Below, in pieces: positions 35,435 to 42,092 of a stretch of DNA of 42,092 nt; the first letter of the stretch is position 1, and each line of letters opens with the position of its first letter. Under the pieces are notes generated by a model. That model was given only the letters and a program-made list of their open reading frames with translations. It was not told where the DNA came from and made no database searches. Made by a program: the position numbers and the translations under genes. The DNA is from Maricaulis sp. (GTDB lineage Bacteria; Pseudomonadota; Alphaproteobacteria; Caulobacterales; Maricaulaceae), in the NCBI GenBank assembly GCA_017643585.1, contig JAEPND010000017.1:1-42092 (forward strand). The letters are read 5' to 3'.

Positions 35435-36726
35435 CGCTCATCCTCCGTCGCGGCAATCATCAGCGCCATACCGATCAGCGGCACGGATTTCAGAGCAGGT
35501 CCAAGCGCGCCCGCCCACAGGCCCGGCAGGCTGATGGTGATCGCGGTCAGATAGGCAATTGTCATGGCCGCCATCAGCCAGGCCGCTGTGCGGACATGGC
35601 GTTTGAGCAGCATGGCCGCGCCAACCATCATGTCGAATATCGAGCCGCCCCAGAGCACGAGCTGCTGCATCTCCTGCGAGAACCCGCCCCGTTCCAGGAT
35701 GAACAGAGCTTCCGATCGCGCGATGGTGAGCGAGAGAATACCCGTGACCAGCCAGAAGGCACCGAGCAGGACACGCGCCAGCGGCCGGGCAAAGCCCAGC
35801 CGGGCGAACCAGCGGTCCTGGGCGCCGGCCGGCGAGCCATTGAGAAAATCACTGAAGGCCTGCGGCTGTGCCCCGGTTGCGTCCAGCCAGGGTCCAGGAT
35901 CGCCCTCGACATCGAAATCGAGCTGTTTGAGCGAGTTCGTCCGCATCGCTGTCTTGATACCGAGCCAGCCCAGCAGGTCACCGAACAGGAAGGCCGGACG
36001 CGCCATCCAGCGCGGCACTTTCACCAGGCGTGTCTCGCCAAAGCCCAGCCAGCGCCGATAGGCGGTGATGATTTCAGCGAGGCTGACCCGCTCGGGGCCG
36101 CTCAGATCCCAGCGCACGCCACGGGCAGCACCGGGCTGGATGGCGGCGTCCACCGCATCGATCACATCCTCCATCATGATCGGGCGAAAGACCTGCTCGC
36201 CGCCCACGACAGGCGTCACCCAGGGCAGACCGGCCAGGGCCCGGATCAGGCTGCTGCCGCCATAGGTATTGCGGGCGATGACAAGTGATGGCCGCAGAAC
36301 AACGGTGTCCAGCGCGGCCGCGAGGACCAATTGCTCGCCCGCTTCCTTGTCCGCCGCATAGGCCGAGCCCGAAGCGGCTTCGGCCCCGACGGCCGAGATG
36401 TGCACAAACCGCCCCACCCCGACCTGCTCGCAGGCACGCAGCAAGGCATCAAGGCCGTCGACATGAACCGCGCGGGAGCTTTCATTGAGACCTTTCTGAA
36501 GCACGCCGACACAATTGATGACCGCATCAACACCGCGCAGGCGCGCTGTCCAGCTCGCGACATCATCGCGCGTGAAATCACAACCGATCCACGCCAGCGA
36601 CGGCAGGCGTTTGCGGGCGCCCTGCCAGGAGCGCGCAGCCGCGACCACCTCGTGTCCGCGCGCCTGCAAGGCGGTGGCGATGTGAGATCCGATGAACCCG
36701 GCGGCACCGGCGATAAGAATTTTCAT
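35431..36726 (-). CDS. Fused NAD(P)-binding SDR and DoxX-like membrane protein
   Basis: The 431-residue protein starts with an atypical SDR/NmrA-type Rossmann domain (GAAGFIGSH at residues 7-15, then DAVINCVGVL, HISAVGAEA and SAYAADKEAGEQL), running to about residue 290. Four membrane helices of DoxX-like type follow (about residues 315-425). Such fusions put a nucleotide-binding domain at the inner membrane. The lysine of the SDR YxxxK site is present as YAADK. The substrate is unknown. It overlaps the DUF2269 gene by ATGA. Confidence 0.85.
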   Translation of the reverse strand: MKILIAGAAGFIGSHIATALQARGHEVVAAARSWQGARKRLPSLAWIGCDFTRDDVASWTARLRGVDAVINCVGVLQKGLNESSRAVHVDGLDALLRACEQVGVGRFVHISAVGAEAASGSAYAADKEAGEQLVLAAALDTVVLRPSLVIARNTYGGSSLIRALAGLPWVTPVVGGEQVFRPIMMEDVIDAVDAAIQPGAARGVRWDLSGPERVSLAEIITAYRRWLGFGETRLVKVPRWMARPAFLFGDLLGWLGIKTAMRTNSLKQLDFDVEGDPGPWLDATGAQPQAFSDFLNGSPAGAQDRWFARLGFARPLARVLLGAFWLVTGILSLTIARSEALFILERGGFSQEMQQLVLWGGSIFDMMVGAAMLLKRHVRTAAWLMAAMTIAYLTAITISLPGLWAGALGPALKSVPLIGMALMIAATEDER

Positions 36727-36744
36727 GCCGCCCCCGGTTCAAGC

Positions 36745-37440
36745 CTATTGTTGCGCGGCCTGCTCCCGCGCCGCCCGCACGAGCAGGATATTGCCGCGGA
36801 GATTGTTGCGCACCGTGTCCTGGATCGACGGCCAGACGGTTTCGACCTTGAGCCATTCATTACCGCTCAGCGTGGCACCATTGACGGCGGCGTAATAGGC
36901 GGACTGACCGAAGGAACAGGCCCACCACGGCGAAGCGGTCGACGTGAAAACCTCGCCGGAGTCCAGCATGGACTGGAGCACGCCCTCGACCAGGTCGAGC
37001 CGCGTGGTCAGGATTTCGGTGATCGCCTCGCCGGCGAATTGCGAAGCCATGTCGACAACATCAACAGACGTGCTGTCGACGCAGCGCGAGGCGTCATAGA
37101 CAGAGCGGGCCCGGCCCAGGAAATAGGCCTCGACAGCGCGCTCCGGGTCCGTGGCGGCAAAGCGCCGCGCGACCTCGAACAGGAAAACCGGCGGGTTTTC
37201 ATTCCGCCGCGCCCAGAGTTCGTCCGTGATATTCGGGTTATCGGAAGCCTCTTCGGAGCGCAGGCTCGACAAGGTTGCGAGGATATCGCCCCAGGCCGCA
37301 TTGCCGACGACAAATTCGGCCCGGACATTTTCCTGCTCGACGACATAGAGCGAAGGTGTCCGCGCATTCGGGTCATCCTGGGCGACCGCAAGGCCGCCAC
37401 AGGCAAGCGCCATAAATCCAGCCGTCAATACTGCACGCAT
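36745..37440 (-). CDS. Exported protein of unknown function
   Basis: I do not recognise this 231-residue protein. It has a signal peptide ending LAVAQ (about residues 1-21). The mature region contains EEASDNPNITDELWARRNE, two Cys (CVDST and WWACSFG) that may form a disulphide, and a helical C-terminus rich in Arg and Ala. I prefer the ATG at 37440, because translation from the longer frame would place the signal internally. It lies between ssb and the SDR-DoxX gene on the same strand. Confidence 0.7.
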   Translation of the reverse strand: MRAVLTAGFMALACGGLAVAQDDPNARTPSLYVVEQENVRAEFVVGNAAWGDILATLSSLRSEEASDNPNITDELWARRNENPPVFLFEVARRFAATDPERAVEAYFLGRARSVYDASRCVDSTSVDVVDMASQFAGEAITEILTTRLDLVEGVLQSMLDSGEVFTSTASPWWACSFGQSAYYAAVNGATLSGNEWLKVETVWPSIQDTVRNNLRGNILLVRAAREQAAQQ

Positions 37441-37501
37441 GTGAAGCTCCGATTTAGCCATCTGCCAGGAAGCTTGCGGCACAAGACGGCGAATTCATGT
37501 C

Positions 37502-37963
37502 CTAGAACGGGATTTCATCATCCAGATCTGCGTTCCGGAAGTCCTCTTTCGGGCCATCCATGGCCGCCGGAGCACTTCTGGACGGAGCCGATTCAAAACT
37601 GCTGCCACCTTCACTGCGGCCGTCGAGCATTTGCAATTCGCCGCGGAATTTCTGCAGCACAACCTCGGTGGAGTATTTTTCCTGGCCGTTCTGGTCGGTC
37701 CATTTGCGGGTCTGCAGCTGGCCTTCGACATAGACCTTGGAGCCCTTGCGCAGATAGTTCTCGCAGACCTTCACCAGGTTCTCGTTGAAAATGACCACGC
37801 GGTGCCATTCCGTCTTCTCGCGCTTCTCGCCGGTCTGGCGGTCACGCCAGCTCTCCGACGTCGCGATGGACAGATTGCAGACCGCATCGCCGGAATTCAT
37901 GCGACGGACTTCCGGGTCACGGCCCAGATTACCTACCAGAATTACCTTGTTCACACCCGCCAT
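37502..37963 (-). CDS. ssb: Single-stranded DNA-binding protein
   Basis: This 153-residue SSB has the OB-fold start [28 protein letters not shown] and the [14 protein letters not shown] strand, a flexible Ser/Gly/Pro linker (about residues 115-145) and the acidic tail ending DDEIPF that recruits repair proteins. I chose the ATG at 37963, with GGAG nine bases upstream. An SOS box lies 43 bases upstream of the start, so it is probably induced by DNA damage. It is divergent from uvrA with 1.18 kb between them. Confidence 0.97.
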   Translation of the reverse strand: MAGVNKVILVGNLGRDPEVRRMNSGDAVCNLSIATSESWRDRQTGEKREKTEWHRVVIFNENLVKVCENYLRKGSKVYVEGQLQTRKWTDQNGQEKYSTEVVLQKFRGELQMLDGRSEGGSSFESAPSRSAPAAMDGPKEDFRNADLDDEIPF

Positions 37964-38005
37964 CGCCCTGGTCTCCATTCTCGGCCAGCTTCTCGCCCGC
38001 CATTT

Positions 38006-38020
38006 GTTCACATTCTGTTC
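38006..38020. promoter_or_regulatory. LexA (SOS) box of ssb
   Basis: The plus strand reads GTTC-N7-GTTC (38006-38009 and 38017-38020), the direct-repeat LexA site described for alphaproteobacteria. It lies 43 bases before the ssb ATG on the opposite strand (GAAC-N7-GAAC seen from ssb), a promoter-proximal position. Confidence 0.85.
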
Positions 38021-38118
38021 CGCGCGTCAAACACGCGATTCTTGCGGCGGAGTGTGGACGGCGAAAAGACGGGATGTCCAGAGCGCAGCGCTGTGCTTCC
38101 ACAGGCGTATACAGGTGA

Positions 38119-38262
38119 TCCTCCCCCTCGGGGAGGTGGATCCGCCGTAGCCTTGGTGAAGGCGGAGACGGAGGGGCCGGAGGGCGTAGCCCGGGGGAAA
38201 GCTCGCTGCGCTCGCCCCCTTCGCCTCCGCTTCGCTCCGGCACTTCCCCGGAGGGGAAGATA
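38119..38262. repeat. Interspersed palindromic repeat, copy 1
   Basis: A 144-base element begins TCCTCCCCCTCGGGGAGGTG and ends with CTTCCCCGGAGGGGAAG, each end being a short hairpin (CCTCCCC/GGGGAGG and CTTCCCC/GGGGAAG). The interior holds further GC-rich segments (GGAGGGGCCGGAGGGCG and CTCGCTGCGCTCGCCCC). A closely similar copy lies at 38681. Confidence 0.85.
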
Positions 38263-38318
38263 GGAGAAACGGCCAATACGATGAGTTTGCTGTGCCGCAA
38301 TGTCACCGGTCTACTCAC

Positions 38319-38483
38319 CTACCCGGACGTATCGTGCGCTCCATTCAGGGAGAGACGGATCAGCAAAATCACCGCAGTGGCGACAAAGTAAATCCAGTCG
38401 TCTTGCCATGACGGGATAGCCAACAGCGAAAGCACAACCGATGCGACGAGCAGATGATCCCAAATCAAAATGAATGTTCTCAT
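38319..38483 (-). CDS. Small two-helix membrane protein candidate (54 residues)
   Basis: This short frame reads MRTFILIWDHLLVASVVLSL, then LAIPSWQDDW, a second hydrophobic stretch IYFVATAVILLIRLS and a polar end NGAHDTSG. Two membrane helices with a Trp/Asp-bearing loop are typical of real small proteins and unlike repeat-derived frames. It lies between two palindromic repeats in the ssb-uvrA gap. The ribosome binding site is weak (GAG). It could be a chance frame, and no homologue is known to me. Confidence 0.5.
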   Translation of the reverse strand: MRTFILIWDHLLVASVVLSLLAIPSWQDDWIYFVATAVILLIRLSLNGAHDTSG

Positions 38484-38680
38484 CAGTGCTCAAACTCGCG
38501 GATTGGACGGGAATTCTCGGGGTTCGGCTCCTTATCGTTGGAGCGTGCCATTCGATCAAAACTTGTGAAGTAGGCACACACTCTTCAGCCGCTGTCCAGC
38601 CGGTTTCTCCACCACGCACCAGCCACCTACCCTCCCGAAACCCACAACCTCGTCTGGCGCATAAGCCGCGAGCTCGAACA

Positions 38681-38815
38681 TCCTCCCCCTCGGGGAGGTG
38701 GATTAGCGCATGGCGCTGAGACGGAGGGGCCGGAGGGCGAAGCCCGGAGGAAAGCTCGCTGCGCTCGCCCCCTTCGCCTCCGCTTTGCTCCGGCACTTCC
38801 CCGGAGGGGAAGATA
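38681..38815. repeat. Interspersed palindromic repeat, copy 2
   Basis: This 135-base copy matches the copy at 38119 over most of its length, with the same outer hairpins and interior blocks; the main difference is in the first third, where it reads TTAGCGCATGGCGCTGAGA. The two copies lie in the same orientation, so they form a direct repeat. Confidence 0.85.
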
Positions 38816-38839
38816 AATTGCCAAACATCATCCAAGATT

Positions 38840-38960
38840 GTCATCCCTGACGAAGGCCCGGACGCAAAGCGAGCCGGGCGCAGATCAGGGACCCATGACG
38901 ACCGAGCCCTGGGTCCCGGCTCTCCGCCCCGATCAAGTCGGGGCATCCGGCCGGGATGAC
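38840..38960. repeat. Small inverted-repeat element (MITE-like)
   Basis: This 121-base unit starts GTCATCCC and ends GGGATGAC, an eight-base inverted repeat. Inside is the hairpin CCCCGATCAAGTCGGGG (38928-38944). Elements with this GATCAAGTCGGGG core are common between genes in alphaproteobacteria. It does not encode a protein. Confidence 0.75.
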
Positions 38961-38974
38961 AAATCGCCGAATTA

Positions 38975-39017
38975 TCCTCCCCCTGGGGGAGGTGGATCAG
39001 CGCCACTGCTGAGACGA
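38975..39017. repeat. Truncated third copy of the palindromic repeat
   Basis: TCCTCCCCCTGGGGGAGGTG followed by GATCAGCGCC...GCTGAGACG matches the first 40 or so bases of the copy at 38681 and then stops. It keeps the first outer hairpin only, consistent with a 5'-end fragment. Confidence 0.75.
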
Positions 39018-39092
39018 ATGGTTGCCGCGGTGTTCCTGCTGCCTACGTTGTGTCAGGAGGAGGCAGGTTTGGCGCTGGACGCCAACGTACCC

Positions 39093-39107
39093 GTTCTCTA
39101 AATGTTC
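39093..39107. promoter_or_regulatory. LexA (SOS) box of uvrA
   Basis: GTTC-N7-GTTC reads at 39093-39096 and 39104-39107, 39 bases before the uvrA ATG. It has the same spacing as the ssb site and fits the alphaproteobacterial LexA consensus. Confidence 0.88.
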
Positions 39108-39145
39108 ACAGACGTTTTCGACTCATCTGGGCAGGGTTTCCCGAC

Positions 39146-42022
39146 ATGGCGCTAGACAAGATCCGCGTGCAGGGCGCACGCGAGCACAATCTCAAGAATG
39201 TCTCGGTGGATCTGCCGCGCGACAGCCTGATCGTGTTCACTGGCCTGTCCGGCTCGGGCAAGTCCTCGCTCGCCTTCGACACCATCTATGCCGAGGGTCA
39301 GCGCCGTTATGTGGAGAGCCTGTCGGCGTATGCACGCCAGTTCCTGGAGCTGATGGCCAAGCCGGACATGGACTCCATCGAGGGTCTCTCCCCGGCGATC
39401 TCGATCGAACAGAAGACGACCTCGAAAAACCCGCGCTCTACCGTCGGCACGGTGACCGAGATCTATGACTATATGCGCCTGTTGTTTGCGCGAGTGGGCA
39501 CGCCCTACTCGCCAGCGACCGGGCTGCCGATCGAGAGCCAGACCGTCAGCCAGATGGTCGACCGGCTGATGGAGCTGGGTGATGGCGCGCGGCTTTACCT
39601 GCTGGCGCCTGTCGTGCGCGGTCGCAAGGGCGAATATCGCAAGGAATTCGCCGAATGGCTGAAGACCGGCTTCCAGCGGGTCAAGGTGGATGGCGAGTTC
39701 TATACGCTGGAAGACGCGCCCGAGCTCGACAAGAAGTTCAAACACGATATCGATGTTGTGGTGGACCGCGTGGTCATCAAGGAAGGACTGGAAAGCCGCC
39801 TGGCCGACAGCCTGGAAACCGCCCTGCGCCTGACCGATGGCATCGCCGTTGCCGAATTTGCCGATCGCAAGGACGAAAAGGGCAATCCGGAACGCATCAT
39901 CTTCTCCGAGCGGTTTGCCTGCCCGGTCTCCGGGTTCACCATTCCGGAAATCGAGCCGCGCCTGTTCTCGTTCAACAACCCGTTTGGCGCCTGCCTGACC
40001 TGTGACGGCCTCGGCCAGTCACTGAAATTCGACCAGGACCTGGTCGTTCCCGATCGCGACAAATCCCTCAATGACGGCGCCATCGCACCGTGGAGCCGAG
40101 CGACGTCCAAGCTTTACATGCAAACCCTTCAGGCCTTGGCCCAGCACGCGGGCGGCGACATGTTCACGCCCTGGCACGACCTGCCGGAAGACTTCCGCAA
40201 GCTGGTCCTCTTCGGCACCAAGGAGGATGTCACCTTCATCTATGAGGACGGGCTGCGAAAGTTCGAGACCAAAAAACCCTTCGAAGGCGTCATCCCCAAT
40301 CTGGAGCGCCGCTGGCGCGAGACCGACAGCAGCTGGGTGCGCGAGGACCTGTCGCGTTTCCAGTCCTCCCAGCCGTGCGAGACCTGTGGCGGTCGGCGCC
40401 TCAAGCCGGAAGCCCTGGCGGTGAAGATTGACGGCAAGGACATCTCCCAGACGTCGGAAATGTCGATCCGCAATGCGCGCGACTGGTTTGGCGAGATCGA
40501 GGACACGCTCTCACCCAAGAACCGGCAGATCGCCGAGCGCATTCTCAAGGAAATCCGCGAGCGCCTGAAATTCCTGGTCGATGTGGGGCTGGACTATCTG
40601 ACACTGGATCGCGCCTCAGGCACCCTCTCCGGCGGTGAAAGCCAGCGCATCCGTCTGGCCAGCCAGATCGGTTCGGGCCTGACCGGCGTGCTTTACGTGC
40701 TCGACGAACCGTCCATCGGTCTGCACCAGCGCGACAATACCCGCTTGCTGGACAGTCTCCAGGGCCTGCGTGATCTGGGCAATACGGTCATCATCGTCGA
40801 GCATGACGAGGAAGCCATCCTGACGGCCGACTATGTCGTCGATCTCGGCCCCGCTGCGGGTGTGCATGGTGGTGAGGTCATCGCTGCGGGCACGCCGGCG
40901 GAAGTCCAGGCCAATCCGAACAGCCTGACGGGTCAGTACCTCTCCGGCGCACGCCAGATCGAGGTGCCGGCCAAGCGCCGCAAGGTCGACAAGAAGAAAC
41001 AGGTCAGCGTCGTCGGCGCGACGGGCAATAATCTCAAGGACGTGACGGCGGACTTCCCACTGAAAGTCCTGACCTGTGTGACCGGTGTGTCCGGCGGTGG
41101 TAAGTCGACCCTGACGATCGAGACGTTCTACAAGGCGGCCGCGCGTCGCCTGGCCAAGGCCCAGCAAGTCCCTGCTCCGCACGACCGAATTGAAGGTCTG
41201 GACGCGCTGGACAAGGTCATCGACATTGACCAGAGCCCGATCGGCCGCACACCGCGCTCCAACCCGGCGACCTATACCGGTGCGTTCACGCCGATCCGCG
41301 AATGGTTTGCCCAGCTACCCGAAGCCAAGACACGCGGCTACAAGCCCGGCCGTTTCTCCTTCAACGTGAAGGGCGGTCGCTGTGAAGCCTGCCAGGGCGA
41401 TGGTGTGGTGAAGATCGAGATGCACTTTCTGCCGGACGTCTATGTCCCGTGCGATGTGTGTCACGGCAAGCGCTTCAACCGCGAAACGCTGGAGATCCAG
41501 TTCAAGGGCAAATCCATCGCCGACGTGCTCGACATGACCGTCGAGGAAGCCGCCGACTTCTTCAAGGCGGTCCCGGCCGTGCGCGACAAGATGGAGACGC
41601 TCAAGCGTGTCGGTCTTGGCTATGTGAAGGTCGGCCAGCCCGCGACCCAGTTGTCGGGCGGCGAGGCCCAGCGCGTGAAACTCTCCAAGGAGCTGTCCAA
41701 ACGCGCGACGGGCAAGACGCTCTACATTCTCGACGAACCGACGACGGGCCTGCATTTCGAGGATGTGCGCAAACTGCTCGAAGTTCTGCACGAGCTGGTC
41801 GATGCCGGCAATACGGTCGTTGTGATCGAGCACAATCTCGATGTCATCAAGACAGCCGACTGGCTGATCGATCTGGGCCCCGAGGGCGGTGATGGCGGCG
41901 GCATGATCGTCGCAGCCGGCACGCCGGAAGATGTGGCCAAGGTCGAGGCGAGCTGGACCGGACGCTATCTGAAACCGCTGCTGGAGCGGGACAAGGCGCG
42001 GGAGAAGGCTGCGGCGGACTAG
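39146..42022 (+). CDS. uvrA: Excinuclease ABC subunit A
   Basis: UvrA finds bulky DNA lesions and loads UvrB in nucleotide excision repair. The 958-residue protein has two ABC ATPase modules: Walker [10 protein letters not shown] (residues 33-41) and GVSGGGKST, signatures LSGGESQR and LSGGEAQR, and Walker B LYVLDEPS and LYILDEPT. Zinc modules are CPVSGF...CLTCDG, CETCGG and CEACQG...CDVCHG. The first lacks the second cysteine of the usual CxxC (CPVS), which I believe is common in alphaproteobacteria. I use the ATG at 39146; the longer frame runs into the SOS box. Confidence 0.97.
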   Translation: MALDKIRVQGAREHNLKNVSVDLPRDSLIVFTGLSGSGKSSLAFDTIYAEGQRRYVESLSAYARQFLELMAKPDMDSIEGLSPAISIEQKTTSKNPRSTVGTVTEIYDYMRLLFARVGTPYSPATGLPIESQTVSQMVDRLMELGDGARLYLLAPVVRGRKGEYRKEFAEWLKTGFQRVKVDGEFYTLEDAPELDKKFKHDIDVVVDRVVIKEGLESRLADSLETALRLTDGIAVAEFADRKDEKGNPERIIFSERFACPVSGFTIPEIEPRLFSFNNPFGACLTCDGLGQSLKFDQDLVVPDRDKSLNDGAIAPWSRATSKLYMQTLQALAQHAGGDMFTPWHDLPEDFRKLVLFGTKEDVTFIYEDGLRKFETKKPFEGVIPNLERRWRETDSSWVREDLSRFQSSQPCETCGGRRLKPEALAVKIDGKDISQTSEMSIRNARDWFGEIEDTLSPKNRQIAERILKEIRERLKFLVDVGLDYLTLDRASGTLSGGESQRIRLASQIGSGLTGVLYVLDEPSIGLHQRDNTRLLDSLQGLRDLGNTVIIVEHDEEAILTADYVVDLGPAAGVHGGEVIAAGTPAEVQANPNSLTGQYLSGARQIEVPAKRRKVDKKKQVSVVGATGNNLKDVTADFPLKVLTCVTGVSGGGKSTLTIETFYKAAARRLAKAQQVPAPHDRIEGLDALDKVIDIDQSPIGRTPRSNPATYTGAFTPIREWFAQLPEAKTRGYKPGRFSFNVKGGRCEACQGDGVVKIEMHFLPDVYVPCDVCHGKRFNRETLEIQFKGKSIADVLDMTVEEAADFFKAVPAVRDKMETLKRVGLGYVKVGQPATQLSGGEAQRVKLSKELSKRATGKTLYILDEPTTGLHFEDVRKLLEVLHELVDAGNTVVVIEHNLDVIKTADWLIDLGPEGGDGGGMIVAAGTPEDVAKVEASWTGRYLKPLLERDKAREKAAAD

Positions 42023-42092
42023 CTGTCAAAGCTATGAAGGTTGTTCACCCGGGGCTGGGTTGAGAGATTGGGGTTGCAACACTCCACCTCTT

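Noticed and set aside
38311-39006. 231-residue open frame across the repeat cluster
   Set aside because: It runs through both palindromic repeats and the small inverted-repeat element and is low complexity; the 54-residue frame at 38319 is a more credible gene there.

Overview
The window reads as chromosomal DNA from a GC-rich alphaproteobacterium, most like the Maricaulis/Hyphomonadaceae-Caulobacterales group. This is inferred from the high GC content, the GTTC-N7-GTTC SOS boxes, the AST arginine-degradation genes, the gyrA-coaD-ppi-queA-tgt neighbourhood and an OmpA protein with a long proline linker. No species assignment can be proven from the sequence alone. The content is ordinary chromosomal genes, with no prophage, insertion sequence or CRISPR array, but there are three decayed genes and one cluster of short intergenic repeats.

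Layout. 79-4530: an M48 lipoprotein protease, an AsmA-like protein, phenylalanine 4-hydroxylase (behind a promoter overlapped by a perfect palindrome) and a single-domain response regulator. 4607-9701 (minus): a tight operon of M20 hydrolase, astA, astD and astB for arginine succinyltransferase catabolism, with no astC. 9776-11062 (minus): a PLP enzyme of the cystathionine gamma-synthase family. 11265-14183 (minus): OmpA-like protein and an L,D-transpeptidase. 14294-18732: a divergent pair of damaged genes, a KefB/KefC-type antiporter with one amber codon and a GCS2 (glutamate-cysteine ligase family) gene with a G-run frameshift plus an amber codon, followed by an intact AstE-like M14 deacylase. 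18705-21389: carboxylesterase lipoprotein, tRNA-Lys and a small lipoprotein. 21386-30279 (mostly minus): gyrA, coaD, two cyclophilins, an AhpD-like protein, queA and tgt, interrupted by one plus-strand EEP nuclease/phosphatase gene and containing a frameshifted small membrane gene. 30512-37440: kelch protein, RHH/EF-hand protein, phosphodiesterase lipoprotein, TonB-C-like protein, DUF2269 protein, SDR-DoxX fusion and an unknown exported protein. 37502-42022: ssb and uvrA are divergent, each with its own SOS box, separated by about 1.2 kb of repeats and one small membrane ORF.

The most notable observations are the paired decay of the two glutathione-type genes, the two SOS boxes on either side of a repeat cluster, the phhA operator, an M20 hydrolase standing where astE would be, three convergent gene pairs that share one CTAG as both stop codons, and an RHH/EF-hand reading frame with a strong internal ribosome binding site. 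I did not find a clearly new multi-gene defence or mobile system.
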